Below, piece by piece: positions 12,901 to 24,053 of a stretch of 64,000 nt of DNA. The notes below the pieces were generated by a model. The model searched no databases. It saw nothing but the letters and a program-made list of their open reading frames with translations, and was not told the origin of the DNA. This DNA is from Hepsetus odoe (taxonomy: Eukaryota; Chordata; Actinopteri; Characiformes; Hepsetidae). The stretch lies in NCBI GenBank assembly GCA_017165825.1, contig CM029384.1, positions 24,389,550 through 24,453,549 on the forward strand. The letters run 5' to 3'. The stretch's first letter is position 1; each line of letters starts with the position of its first letter. Both the position numbers and the translations under genes were made by a program.

Positions 12901-15837
12901 CTGAAAGGTGTTTAAAGGCAGCCAAAATAAACTTCCTGCTCATCAGTTACGCTCATGGCTTCCTTTTAGTCGAGGGGTGTTTTAGGAGTAGTGGGCTGAG
13001 CTGTGGACCAGGAGGTTGTGGGTTCGAGTCTGTTTTTGTTTTTCAGCAGCAGCCAAGCCTGCGAACTTCTCACCATCAGGTCAATATGTTTTTATAGTAA
13101 TAAGAATAACCCTAGCCTCAGAGAGTCCTCCGTCTCTCTGTGCACCATTTAAGGTGGACTGGAGGAAGGAAAGGCAGGTGTACGAGGGGAACCTCCTGCA
13201 GAACAAGCTGTCGGCGAGCTCTCGGTGCAGCCGTTTCCCGGGAACCGTGGGGTTAATCTGCCGGATTAGCTGGAACCCTGTCCCCACGGTGTGTCCGCCC
13301 AGAGCGCTTGTTTACAGCAGAATAAGAGCACATGCACAAACGCTTCCACCGACCCCAGGCCAGAACCAAACCGATTACAGACACAGAGAACCGGGCTTAT
13401 CAGCGCCGGCCTGGGGTTACGTATCCCAACCCGAGGGCTCGGCGTTAACTCTCCTCCTACACGAGCTGCTCCTTCTCTCCAAGACTAACCAGAGCTCCGA
13501 GTTCTGAGTTCGGGTTCAGATGAGCCCTCGGTTCCTCCTGAGGTTCTTCCTCCGGTTTTAGAGTTTGTAGTTCACTAGGGGCTCAGACCGGATTCTGTAA
13601 AGCTGCTTTGTGACGGCGACGCTGTAAAAAGTGGTTTAGAAATAAGTCACCCTGATCCCACAGAGAGCAATTAGTTCTTAAAATGCTGAAATAATCATTT
13701 TAATCATAATCGTTGCTTTTTGCTCTTCAGGGAATTTCATGGATGTGGTACTTCAGCAGCATTTCGACTATTTTTCGTGTATGTGAGTGTGTTTGTGTGT
13801 GAATGTGTGTGTTTTTGCTCAGAAAGATTTCATTGTAAAGATCAAATTAGAGCCCTTTAGTTTCTGTCCTCTGTAGGAGGTGGAGCTCCTGTTCTGACCC
13901 AGGAACACAGTGAGAATCACAAAGGGAAACAGATGTGATGGAATTTGGAAGGACACATGATCAGTGATAACCAAACACCAGAGTCTGGGTGTAATTACAG
14001 TTGGATTAGAGCTGTTTTACTGCAGAAAGGAAGGTATTCTTACCTCAGGTTTCCTCCTTGAGCTCAGATTTAGACCGCCAGACAAGACACGTTTGGTACC
14101 CGAGCTCTGTCCTAAATATGGACGTTATAAATGAGGACCGCTATCAACGACCCGTCAACAAACACGCTTTCGGATACTTTCACGGTGTGGTTTCCACCAA
14201 ATTCAAGAGAACACATGCAGTTCTGCACTTCACCAACTCGTCTGGAGCACAGAGTAGAAAACACTTCAGTCCGGGCTTCACTTCCTTCTTCCTGTCCCTG
14301 TCGGCCAACAGAGTGGGAGACAACGGGCAGCCCTGCCTCGTCCCCTCCTCCCTTCATTCACAGTTACAGCACTCAGCGGACGCTCTTCTCCACGGACACT
14401 TCAGTGTCCTCATTACAGTTCTGGAGCAACATGGGGTTCAGGATTCAGGATCAGGAACCCAATGTTGGTGGTACTGGAGGTGGGATTCAAACCCGCCACC
14501 TCTTGCTTGAGCTTCCGCCCACTAGACCACCACCGCCCCCCTGTTCTTACTGAAGTTTACAAGCTCTTGTTCTTTACAGTGGAGCACCTCTATATCGATT
14601 TGATCTCGCCTCAGAACACGCCAGCACTTTATCCGTTATCTGAGCTGGACCCATAGAGACGTGAGGAGAACATGTCCACACTGCGCAGAAAGAACCCACG
14701 ACCTCCTGACTGTCAGGTGTTGGGGCTAAACACTTCCTTTTTGGAAAAACCTGTAAGAGAGGCTTCTTCTGGGACACACCCGCTCCATTCGGCCCAGCTC
14801 CCAGGACGGAGGACAAGTGTGTAGATTAGATTTGTCTCTTTGTTTCTGCTTGAAAATCCAGTAACTTGCGAGTTAAAGGACATGTCCCACGTCATCAGGT
14901 ACAGACACCTGGCGTATGTGGGACACTGTGTTTCCTGCTGCTTCCCAGTGGCATTGTTCTCAACCCAGAAGATATTCCACCAGACACTTGCGTTCGAGTG
15001 GGGAAGAAAACAAGAACGGGCTTCTCTTACACGTCTCTTCCTCAATCCCTCCATCGCGTCACGGACGCCAGGCCAGTGGAGTCACGTTCTTCCACGACCT
15101 GCTATACTTTCAATCCATCATCCTTACAATCGCACACCAAGCTTACCCTCATTCCCACAAAAAAGTTCTGACCCAGATCCAGGTCTGGACTCTACAGTCC
15201 TTCTGAAGGCGAGCTGTGGTTCCAGATCCTTGAAGTCCTGAAAGTTGGACAATGTCCAGCCTTCTTGGATGGGACTGGTTTGTCCCACAGATGCTGGATG
15301 GGACTGAGATGTGGGGAATCTTGAACTCTGTTCCTCAGTCGGATCCTGAACGGTGTTTGTAGTGTGAGGGAGTGTTGTTCTGCTGAAAGAGGACAATGCC
15401 ATCAGGGGACACCGTTGCCATGCAGGAGAAACCTGGTCTGCAGAGTGTTTAGGTGTCAAAGTAACATCCACATGCATACAGGACTCACTGAGAACCTTTC
15501 CTTTTTTACGGGCGTCAAACTGTAGTTCAGTGTCGTTCCAGGGTCTTAAACCAAAAACAAGCCCTCGCTCTAATTTGCAGCAGTTTTGACTCAAAGTCTT
15601 ACAGAAGAATGTGAGAAGAACCACTTACAAGAACCTTGTTTGAAGAAAAGATGGGAGTGTAAAGGACTTTCTGAAGGATGGGAGAATCTCCACAGGATGA
15701 TCTCTCACAGGTTCTGAAAAGAGACACCTGCTCTTTCGCGCTGGAACCTTTTCATAAAAAATCATTCTGAGATTGAAGTGGATGTTTTGAGAAAGTTCAG
15801 AGATGAAAAAATGTTATCTTAAAATTCTTAATAAAAG

Positions 15838-15883
<46 letters not shown>

Positions 15884-18800
15884 GTACCACTCTATCTGGC
15901 CAAAGTCCAGCCGGGTTTCACTCCACCGAGCTTCCTTATTACTCTCATCTCTCTGTGATCAATGTAGCCTATCAGGGATCCAGTGATCTGATTTCACTCT
16001 GGAACTTCTCCTTCACAAAGAGCTGGTCAGTGAAATCAGAGGATTTGCTGCAAATGCCCGCAGACACTGCAGGCCTTGATGGATTTAATTTAGAAGCTCA
16101 AGTTTGGACAGAGCTGCTCCACATGTGCCCCTATTGTGTGGTCTGATCCACAGCTCTGCTCAAACACCAAGAGGTCCTTTGTTGCCCTCCTTAGCTTTAG
16201 TGTAGTTACAATGTAACCGTACCGTCCTGCCATGTTTGTTCACTGAAATGAAAGTGAAAAATGAGTGAAAGTGACTACCCTTGTCATTGTGAAATGCAGC
16301 ACAGCACAACACAACGAAATTCAACCTCTGTGTTTCACCCACACACACGCGCCCGGGGAGCAGTGACGGGGACGGTACCTTGCTCAAGGGTACCTCAGAC
16401 CTGTCCTCCCTCTCCACCATCACTCAGCAGACCTGTCCTCCCTCTCCACCATCACTCAGCAGACCTGTCCTCCCTCTCCACCATCTTCTCTCTCTCTCTC
16501 TCTCTCTCTCTCGACACCTCATGGAGGGAGTGGACCTGCTTTGTTCCATCGTCCTTCAGGTTGTGGGTGCGGTCCCAGTGGCACTGAGGGTGGAGACCAG
16601 GACCTTGGATAAAAGACGTGTCCCTGTGGGGCCGGTCTACATGTAGGACAGTAATTCACAAAAACACTCCTCTGAAACTCACACCAGGTGAGAGTGAGAT
16701 GTTTACTGAAGCAGCTCCGCACTGGGAGGCGTTCTGTGGAAAATCACTTTTAGAACCGTGCCAGCCTGCTGATACCAGATAGGTCACTTCATGTACCAAC
16801 CTGGTTCTAGGGATCAGGTGACTTTTTCACACTTTAGGACAGAGACAATGAGCAACCACCCCTGTCCTCCGTCCTGTCCCAGGGAGAGCACTAATGGTTT
16901 GAGGTGCTGGTAGGGCACCCAGGTACCAAGGGGACCACACACCTTCCATCGACCTTTTCTGCCAACAGGATGGCCACTCAGGATCCTTCAAACCTTGGTT
17001 TTTAAAAGTGCAATCAAAAGAGCAAAGCTGCCAGAATGGGTTATTTGTGTGATGCCTTAGAACAGCCAGAAGAACCTTAAAAGGTCGTATATATTTTTTT
17101 GGGAGAACCGAGTTTGCGAGTGAGATGCTGTGAGAAGGTTCCGCAGGACTTTCGTTACACGATGCTTTTAAAAGCGTTTACATTTGTATTTACTTCAGAG
17201 TACAACTACAGAAATGAGAAGGTGTTCTAGGGGTGATACCGTAGAAGAGTGTTCCCTTCTTCTTTCAGCTGGTCCCATTACGTGTCTCCACAGCGGATCA
17301 TCCATGTCTTTCTGTCCTCTGTGTTTTCCTCTTTCACCGTCCCCCTGCATGTCCTCTCTCACCACGTCCATAAACCTCCTCTTTGTGCTTCCTCTTTCTC
17401 CTCCTTCCTCAACATCCTTCTCCTGATCTACTCCTCATCTCTCCTCTGGACATGTCCAAATTTCACAGTCTCATTTAGTCTGTAAACCGTCCCACCTCAG
17501 CCGTCCCTCTAATATACTAATCCTCTCCATCCTTGTCCGTCCCGATTCAAATCTCAGCATCTTTATCTCTGACACCTCCAGCTCCACCGCCTGTCTTTTC
17601 ATCACGTCCCCAAATTGTATAACATAGCTAGTCTCACTACCATCTCTAGCCTATGTCCTCACTAACTATATTTCTTACAAGAACTATTTTTTGTAAATGA
17701 GCCAAGTGTAAAGGATTATTTATCATTTGTATTGCTAAATAAAAGTATGTGTCTTTAAACGGTTCCACACACTGCTCTCTTTTACAGAAAAGGTTCTTTA
17801 AGGAGCTGGAACGGTGGTTCTAGAACCCGTGTGTTATTAAGGACCGTGTGTTTTTCTCCTGCAGTTGGTGGTTTAACGTGGGGCTGGTTCTCCTGGCTGT
17901 GAGCGTGAGTCTGGCAGGGTTCTGCATCATCTATCTGGAGTGGTTCAGAGGGATCAAACACTATGATCAGGAATATCCTGCAATCCCACCAATCACAACT
18001 GCAGCCTTCATCGCCGCCTCCTGCAGGTCAGTGTGTGTATAAACCCGCCGGGCAGCCAACAAATACAACATGTCCTGTTTCCAGGACATGCAGCCAGGTA
18101 AGCAGGTGAACAGGTAAGCAGGTGAACAGGTAAACAGGCCTACAGGCAAACCATGTTTCCTCCAACTGATCACTGATTTTAACATATGCAAATGAGACGT
18201 TTACATAAACGTGACTTTTGGTCATTGTGAACACAGCACACGGTGAGCTACACATCCTCTGTGTTTAACACACACTCACACACCGTCCAGCAGGGGGCCG
18301 ATATATCCCACACCCAGGGAGCAGTGATGGGGACCGTACCTTGCTCAAGGGTACCTCAGGGCAACCTACTGTTGAGGGAATCGAACCCACAATCTTCTGA
18401 TCCGGGGCGGCTCCCTCAGCCGCCCCGGTGAACACAAATCAACGTAACAACGTTTTCCTGGAACACAATAAAATATCCAGATGAAAACGTTGAATACTTT
18501 CAGTTTGAAATGAAACGTGTAGCTCATGGTCATGGGTTCGAATCCCACACCACTAGGTTGCCCTGAGGTACCCTTGAGCAAGGTTCTGTCCCCGTCACTG
18601 ACTCCTGGGCGCTTTCAGTAGCTGCCCCCGCTGGACGGTGTGTGTTAAGAGCAGAGGTGTAATTTGGTTGTGGTTCACGGTGTTCACTGTGCCGTGTTTC
18701 ACAATGGCGAGAATAGTCACTTTCACTTCGGTGCATCTTAACGTTGTGGGCGGAGCATCCAGCTGGATTGACAGATACAGTACCTGTCCGACAGACTGGG

Positions 18801-20257
18801 AAAAGGATTTTGCTGTTGTTTTTGAATACTGCACAGCGCTGTATGTTACAGTAAGGTGTTATTTTGGAGTCAGCGGTTGTTCTCTTATTGAAAAGAGCAG
18901 GTTAGGCTGAACTAAAAAAATAAATAGGGGTGCTGTAGTTTTGAGCACCGGTAGTTTTGAGGGTTTCTGGGGAGGCAGCGATGAGCGATCTGTAAGATTA
19001 CTAAAAACACAGATTTGAATAAATGACTTAAAGGGGAAATGAAAGTGTTTCAGTCTTTGATTGGACCATATTGTGATTATTCTGATCCCGGAAGAGAAAA
19101 GAGAAGACCGGTTTGAGTGTGAATGCGTTTGTTTGTGTATTTGAGAGATTCCGCCCCTCCCCCACCTTAAAGGGGTTCCTGGACAGATCAAACGCAGTAG
19201 GGAGGCAGTTCTGTTCTCACAGGCTGAGTGTGCGGGGCAGCTGGGGGTTGATGGGACTGTAGAAGGCGTCTGCCCGGTGATTATTCGGGCTGGGTGTGCC
19301 GCTGGCAGCGCAGGATCTTTTCACGAAGATCTGATGATCTGATCTGCTCTATTGTGTTCCTCAATGTCTCTGTTCCAGTAAAGCCCCTCTGTTCTCCTGT
19401 TATGATGCACTTACATCAGGATGGAGAACCACAGGGCTCTGTTTTGGGTCTGGTATTATTTTCTTTACACGTGAATGATTTTCCCTTCGCAGTCTGACGT
19501 TGGTCAGCCTCAGGTTGAACCTCCAACCCTGTAAAACCTGAAGTTCTGCTTTCTAAGAACATTTAAATTGTTTTTTGTGCGTTTCATGTTTCTCTCCAGT
19601 GGGGTTGAGCAGACAGCCGTCCCAAATCTGTGTGTTTTCTGTCCCCAGTGAAGCTCCCCGTGTCTCTGAGTGTCTCTGAGTGTCTCTGAGTGTCTCTGTG
19701 TGTCTCTGTGTGTCTCTGAGTGTCTCTGAGTGTCTCTGAGTGTCTCTGAGTGTCTCTGTGGGTCTCTGAGTGTCTCTGAGTGTCTCTGAGTGTCTCTGAG
19801 TGTCTCTGTGTGTCTCTGTGGGTCTCTGTGTGTCTCTGTGGGTCTCTGTGGGTCTCTGTGTGTCTCCGAGTGTCTCTGTGTGTCTCCGAGTGTCTCTGAG
19901 TGTCTCTGTGTCTCTGTGTGTCTCTGTGGGACGGTGATGATGGTAAAATAGTCCATCTGAACTAAATCTCTGTTCTTGGTGTTCCTCCACCATGAACGGG
20001 TTCAGTTTTAGTCCAGAATCTTCTCAGAACTAAAACACCGTCTCAGACACCAGACAGCGTCTCCACCTCATGACTGTGAGGGACGTTGTCCTGTTTCATT
20101 CACACACGGGACGGTTCTGACACAGAACTCGATCAGAACCGTCTTAAACACTGACGTACTAGAGAATAAAACGAACCTTTAATAAATGTTGAACTGAGTC
20201 ACTGTGCCATGGAATTTTGTAGATATTGTGTACTATGAGCGTGGATGTTTTCTCTCT

Positions 20258-20308
<51 letters not shown>

Positions 20309-20412
20309 GCAGTTTTAACATTGCACTGTGGCCTGTGTGGTCCTTCCTGACTCCAGTGATTCTCTTCACTCAGTTTATGGGAGTGGTGATGCTCATCTCT
20401 CTGCTGGGATGA
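9997..20412 (+). CDS. tmem128: TMEM128, four-pass transmembrane protein
   Basis: Coding exons 9997-10099, 12189-12318, 17865-18026 and 20313-20412 join in phase to 164 residues, close to the 165 of the human protein. The product has a charged cytoplasmic N-terminus (MEASGAESEI...), then hydrophobic segments: one in exon 2 (SVFWILASVGLTYYVDFF), one at the start of exon 3 (VGLVLLAVSVSLAGF), a Pro/Thr/Ala-rich stretch and two more in exon 4 ending VVMLISLLG. All junctions are GT/AG. TMEM128 is a small ER-type membrane protein of poorly known function. It lies between lyar and otop1, as in other vertebrates. Introns 2 and 3 are packed with LINE, SINE and VNTR copies, and a 3.3 kb segment carrying exons 3 and 4 is tandemly duplicated just downstream. 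The exon 4 used here is the intact one; the shared 3' UTR appears to continue after the second copy. Confidence 0.92.
10156..10228. repeat. tmem128: Hairpin (27-bp inverted repeat) at the start of tmem128 intron 1
   Basis: The left arm 10156-10182 (CCGTTCCACCTTAAATA...) is nearly the reverse complement of the right arm 10202-10228 (...TATTTAAGGTGGAACGG), with a 19-base loop. It starts 57 bases after the exon 1 donor. It is probably a miniature palindromic transposon. Confidence 0.7.
10640..11500 (-). repeat. Dispersed VNTR element, copy 2 (inverted)
   Basis: The right flank of the VNTR family appears first, partly duplicated (CAGACATGAGCTGGTGGTGG and its near repeat). Then come TTTAGTTCAGATGG (about 10859), a core of AGACACTCAG/GGAGACACTC repeats (10905-11410), and the flank ending ACCTGAACTAAACC at 11487-11500. 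The orientation is opposite to copy 1. His/Thr/Arg ORFs through the core are spurious. Confidence 0.75.
11509..11690 (+). mobile_element. tRNA-headed SINE, family A
   Basis: It opens with GGTGGTCTAGTGGTTGATAC and ends with AAGTCGCTCTGGATGAGAGT. It abuts the VNTR element, mirroring the arrangement at 3.16-3.8 kb. Confidence 0.7.
11800..12065 (-). mobile_element. 3' end of an RTE-like LINE, tmem128 intron 1
   Basis: Minus-strand frames hold the LINE C-terminal block (RLRWFGRVQRR, KRRRGRTKRRFMDVVREDM, EEDAEDRK) with frameshifts. It is a truncated dead copy. Confidence 0.7.
12319..14365. other. tmem128: tmem128 intron 2, left part, no gene seen
   Basis: No conserved exon was found. A tRNA-like head fragment (GTGGACCAGGAGGTTGTGGG then TTCGAGTC) lies near 13000-13030. 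The longest ORF (163 codons from 13016) has no feature I recognise and overlaps this fragment. Confidence 0.45.
14366..14541 (-). mobile_element. tRNA-headed SINE, family A
   Basis: On the minus strand a tRNA-like head (TGGTGGTCTAGTGGGCGGAA) is followed by GAGGTGGCGGGTTTGAATCC. The tail reads GAAGAGCGTCCGCTGAGTG. Confidence 0.65.
14830..15650. mobile_element. Unclassified interspersed-repeat remnant
   Basis: The stretch includes phrases such as TTGGATGGGACTGGTTTGTC, GCTGAAAGAGGACAATGCCA and AACATCCACATGCATACAGG. I recognise these as common in repeated fish sequence, but I cannot assign them to a family. No intact ORF is supported. Confidence 0.3.
15837..15880. repeat. (TG)n microsatellite, tmem128 intron 2
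   Basis: An uninterrupted TG dinucleotide run of about 44 bases. Confidence 0.95.
16240..16395 (-). mobile_element. tRNA-headed SINE, family B (partial)
   Basis: It shares the family-B tail and body (plus-strand GTGAAAGTGACTACCCTTGT, CAGTGACGGGGACGGTACCT, CTCAAGGGTACCTCAG). The tRNA head is missing and the element runs into a 32-bp tandem repeat. Confidence 0.65.
16386..16512. repeat. 32-bp tandem repeat (3 copies) followed by (CT)n
   Basis: The unit AGACCTGTCCTCCCTCTCCA plus CCATCACTCAGC repeats three times, and a short CT dinucleotide run follows. Confidence 0.8.
17196..17665 (-). mobile_element. RTE-like LINE 3' fragment at the left edge of the tandem duplication
   Basis: On the minus strand it carries the LINE C-terminal coding remnant (read on plus as CACCACGTCCATAAACCTCC, CCCCTGCATGTCCTCTCTCA). 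The leftmost bases (AGAGTACAACTACAGAAATG) are where the tandem duplication begins; the same bases recur at 20518. Confidence 0.65.
18205..18430 (-). mobile_element. tRNA-headed SINE, family B
   Basis: Plus-strand landmarks are CACACCGTCCAGCAGGGGGC, GGGACCGTACCTTGCTCAAG and GGAATCGAACCCACAATC (an inverted B box). Confidence 0.7.
18527..18735 (+). mobile_element. tRNA-headed SINE, family B
   Basis: The B-box-like GGGTTCGAATCCCACACC is followed by TTGCCCTGAGGTACCCTTGA and the tail TTTCACAATGGCGAGAATAG. It faces the minus copy at 18205. Confidence 0.7.
19590..20150 (+). repeat. Dispersed VNTR element, copy 3
   Basis: The left flank contains CTGTCCCCAGTGAAGCTCCC. The core of GTGTCTCTGA repeats spans about 19660-19925. 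The right flank has GGGACGGTGATGATGGTAAA, CATCTGAACTAAAT and the ACACCGTCTCAGACACCAGA stretch. Confidence 0.8.
20262..20307. repeat. (TG)n microsatellite just before tmem128 exon 4
   Basis: The TG run extends into the exon 4 acceptor region and stops five bases before the AG. Confidence 0.95.
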
Positions 20413-20465
20413 GAGTCCTGCCCTTTACCAGGCAAGAACATAGACACACTGTCTCACACTCTCTC

Positions 20466-20466
20466 A

Positions 20467-20516
<50 letters not shown>
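20466..20516. repeat. (CA)n microsatellite at the duplication junction
   Basis: A CA dinucleotide run whose right end is the exact junction between the two tandem units. Confidence 0.95.
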
Positions 20517-20519
20517 AGA

Positions 20520-20990
20520 GTACAACTACAGAAATGAGAAGGTGTTCTAGGGGTGATACCGTAGAAGAGTGTTCCCTTCTTCTTTCAGCTGGTCCCATTA
20601 AGTGTCTCCACAGCGGATCATCCATGTCTTTCTGTCCTCTGTGTTTTCCTCTTTCACCGTCCCCCTGCATGTCCTCTCTCACCACGTCCATAAACCTCCT
20701 CTTTGTGCTTCCTCTCCTCCCCTTCCTCAACATCCTCTCCTGATCTACTCTCATCTCTCTCTGGACATGTCCACCTCATAGTCTCATTTAGTCTGTAAAC
20801 CGCCCCACCTCAGCCGCCCCTCTATTATACTAATCCTCTCCATCCTTGTCCGTCCCGATTCAAATCTCAGCATCTTTATCTCTGACACCTCCAGCTCCAC
20901 CGCCTGTCTTTTCATCACGTCCCCAAATTGTATAACATAGCTAGTCTCACTACCATCTCTAGCCTATGTCTCTACTAACTATATTTCTAT
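20520..20990 (-). mobile_element. RTE-like LINE 3' fragment, duplicate
   Basis: The same element as at 17196-17665 with small indels, at the left edge of unit 2. Confidence 0.65.
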
Positions 20991-21504
20991 AAGTAACTAT
21001 TTTTGTAAATGAGCCATGTAAGGATTATTTATCATTTGTACATAACAAAGTATGTGTCTTTAAACGGTTCCTACACTGCTCTTTACAGAAAAGGTTCTTA
21101 AGGAGTTGGAATGGCATCAGAACCCGTGTGTTATTAAGGACCGTGTGTTTTTCTCCTGCAGTTGGTGGTTTAACGTGGGGCTGGTTCTCCTGGCTGCGAG
21201 CGTGAGTCTGGCAGGGTTCTGCATCATCTATCTGGAGTGGTTCAGAGGGATCAAACACTATGATCAGGAATATCCTGCAATCCCACCAATCACAACTGCA
21301 GCCTTCATCGCCGCCTCCTGCAGGTCAGTGTGTGTATAAACCCGCCGGGCAGCCAACAAATACAACATGTCCTGTTTCAGGACATGGGCCAGAAAGCAGG
21401 TGAACAGGTAAGCAGGTGAACAGGTAAACAGGCCTACAGGCAAACCATGTTTCCTCCAACTGATCACTGATTTTAACATATGCAAATGAGACACATAAAC
21501 GTGA

Positions 21505-21700
21505 CTTTAGGTCATTGTGAACACAGCACACGGTGAGCTACACATCCTCTGTGTTTAACACACACTCACACACCGTCCAGCAGGGGGCCGATATATCCTA
21601 CACCCAGGAGTGATGAGGACGGTAACTTGCTCAAGGGTACCTCAGGGCAACTTACTGTTGAGGGAATCGAACCCCATCTTGATCCGGCGGCCTCAGCCGC
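21505..21700 (-). mobile_element. tRNA-headed SINE, family B (duplicate)
   Basis: Counterpart of the SINE at 18205 with several deletions. Confidence 0.6.
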
Positions 21701-21794
21701 CCGGTGAACATAAATCAACGTGAATAACGCTTCCTCAAATACAATAAATATCCAGATGAAAACCGCTAATACTTCTAGTTTGAAATGAAACGTA

Positions 21795-21990
21795 GCTCAT
21801 GGTCATGGGTTCAATCCCACACCACTAGGGTTGCCTGAGGTACCTCTTTGAGCAGTACCCTGTCCCGTCACTGACTCCTGGCGCTAGCAGCTGCCTCTGA
21901 TCGTGTGTGCTAAGAGCAGAGGTGTACTTTGCTGTGGTTCACCGTGTTCACTGTGCCGTGTTTCACAATGACTGGTAGTAGTCACTTCTT
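21795..21990 (+). mobile_element. tRNA-headed SINE, family B (duplicate)
   Basis: Counterpart of the SINE at 18527 with several deletions in the body. Confidence 0.6.
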
Positions 21991-22839
21991 TACTCGGTGC
22001 ATCTTAACGTTGTGGGCGGAGCATCCAGCTGGATTGACAGATACAGTACCTGTCCGACAGACTGGGAAAAGGATTTTGCTGTTGTTTTTGAATACTGCAC
22101 AGCGCTGTATGTTGGCAGTAAGGTGTTATTTGGAGTCAGCGGTTGTTCTCTTATTGAAAAGAGCAGGTTAGGCTGAACTAAAAAAATAAATAGGGGTGCT
22201 GTAGTTTTGAGCACCGGTAGTTTTGAGGGTTTCTGGGGAGGCAGCGCTGAGCGATCTGTAAGATTACTAAAAACACAGATTTGAATAAATGACTTAAAGG
22301 GGAAATGAAAGTGTTTCAGTCTTTGATTGGACCATATTGTGATTATTCTGATCCCGGAAGAGAAAGAGAAGACCGTTTGAGTGTGAATGCGTTTGTTTGT
22401 GTATTTGAGAGATTCCGCCCCTCCCCCACCTTAAAGGGGTTCCTGGACAGATCAAACGCAGTAGGGAGGCAGCTCTAGTTTCGCCAGGCTGAGTGTGCGG
22501 CAGCTAAAGGAGGGACTGTAGAGGCGCCTGCCCGGTGATTATTCGTTGGGTAAAGGCTGGCAGCGCAGGATCTTTCACTAAGTGATCTGACATCTGACTG
22601 CCTTATTGTGTTCCTCAATGTCTCTGTTCCAGTAGCCTCTCTGTTCTCCTGTTATGATGCAGTAATTTACATCAGGATGGAGAAACCACAGGGCTCTGTT
22701 TGGGTCTGGTATTATTTTCTACACGTGAATGATTTTCCTTCTCGCAGTCTGGACGCTGGTCAGCCTCAGGCTGAACCTCCAACCTGTTAAAACTGGAAGT
22801 TCTGCTTTCTAAGAACATTAAATTGTTTTTAAAGCCATG

Positions 22840-23690
22840 TTTCTTTCCAGTGGGGTTGGAGCAGACAGCCGCTCCCAAATCTGTGTGTTTTCTGTCCCCC
22901 AGTGAAGCTCCCCTGGGTCTCTGAGTGTCTCTGTAGGTCTCTGAGTGTCTCTGTGTGTCTCTGTGTGTCTCTGAGCGTCTCTGAGCGTCTCTGAGGGTCT
23001 CTGTGTGTCTCTGAGGGTCTCTGAGGGTCTCTGAGGGGTCTCTGAGTAAGCCCTGAGTGTCTCTGTGTGTCTCTGTGTGTCTCTGGAGTGTCTCTGAGTG
23101 TCTCTGAGTGTCTCTGAGGTTCTGGTCTCTGAGTGTCTCTTGAGTGTCTCTGGAGTGTCTCTGGAGTGCCCTGTGTGTCTCTGTGGGTCTCTGTGTGTCT
23201 CTGTGGGTCTCTGTGGGTCTCTGAGTGTCTCTGAGTGTCTCTGTGTGTCTCTGAGTGTCTCTGAGTGTCTCTGAGTGTCTCTGAGTGTCTCTATGTCTCT
23301 GTGTAATCTCTGTGGTCTCTGGAGTGTCTCTGAGTGTCTCTATGCTCCCTGAGTGTTCCTGTGGTTCTGTGTGTCTGTGGGTCTCTGAGTGTCTCTGTGT
23401 GTCTCCGAGTGTCTCTGTGTGTCTCCGAGTGTCTCAGAGTGTCTCTGTGTCTCTGTGTATCTCTGTAATGTGATGATGGTAAAATAGTCCATCTGAATCC
23501 AAATCTCTGTTCTTGGTGTTCTCCACTATGAACGGGTTCAGCTTTAGTCCAGAATCTTCTCAGAACTAAAACACTGTCCTGTATTACCAGACAGCGTCTC
23601 CACCTCATGACTGTGAGGGACGTTGTCCTGTTTCATTCACACACGGGACGGTTCTGACACAGAACTCGATCAGAACCGTCTTAAACACTG
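22840..23690 (+). repeat. Dispersed VNTR element, copy 4 (long core)
   Basis: Same flanks as copy 3. The core of GTGTCTCTGA/GGGTCTCTGA repeats runs about 22915-23460, roughly twice the length in copy 3, with irregular indels. Confidence 0.8.
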
Positions 23691-23793
23691 GACACTAGAG
23701 AATAAACGAACCTTTTAATAAATGCTGAACTGAGTCTGTGCGCTTGGAATTTTGTAGTAGATATTGTGTACTATGATGGATGTTTTCTTTCTT

Positions 23794-23796
<3 letters not shown>

Positions 23797-23834
<38 letters not shown>
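23797..23834. repeat. (TG)n microsatellite before duplicate exon 4
   Basis: Counterpart of the TG run at 20262. Confidence 0.95.
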
Positions 23835-23835
<1 letters not shown>

Positions 23836-23990
23836 GCAGTTTTAACATTGCACTGTGGCCTGTGTGGTCCTTCCTGACTCAGTGACTCTCACTCAGTTTA
23901 TGGGAGTGGTGATGCTCATCTCTCTGCTGGGATGAGAGTCCTGCTCCACAGGCAAGAACATAGACACACTGTCTCACACTCTCACTCATA

Positions 23991-24013
23991 CACACACACA
24001 CACACACACACAC

Positions 24014-24052
<39 letters not shown>
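23991..24052. repeat. (CA)n microsatellite ending duplication unit 2
   Basis: Counterpart of the CA run at 20466; unique sequence begins right after it. Confidence 0.95.

Positions 24053-24053
<1 letters not shown>

Larger units (their letters stand above)
17196..20516. repeat. Tandem duplication, unit 1 (contains tmem128 exons 3 and 4)
   Basis: About 3.3 kb from intron 2 to a CA microsatellite after exon 4 is repeated immediately downstream at 20517-24052. Unit 1 keeps both exons intact. Shared landmarks, in the same order, are the LINE fragment, exon 3, two family-B SINEs, a VNTR, a TG run, exon 4 and a CA run. Confidence 0.9.
21162..23935 (+). pseudogene. tmem128: Duplicate tmem128 exons 3 and 4, exon 4 frameshifted
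   Basis: Exon 3 copy 21162-21323 is intact (162 bases, same donor and acceptor) and differs by one Val-to-Ala change (LLAASVSLAG). Exon 4 copy 23840-23935 is four bases shorter: after FLTP-coding CTGACTC, several bases are missing before TTTATGGGAGTGG, so the reading frame is lost before the last transmembrane segment. No duplicate of exons 1-2 exists. If real, it would be a non-functional partial copy; if an assembly artefact, the indels are sequencing errors. The intact copy upstream supplies the complete protein. Confidence 0.85.
20517..24052. repeat. Tandem duplication, unit 2 (degraded copy)
   Basis: A second copy of 17196-20516 in direct orientation has dozens of one- to ten-base indels and substitutions, many in homopolymers and short repeats. 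The VNTR inside it is about twice as long as in unit 1. After its CA run the sequence becomes unique and continues to a polyadenylation signal at 24450. It may be a recent duplication or an uncollapsed, poorly polished second haplotype. Confidence 0.9.
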
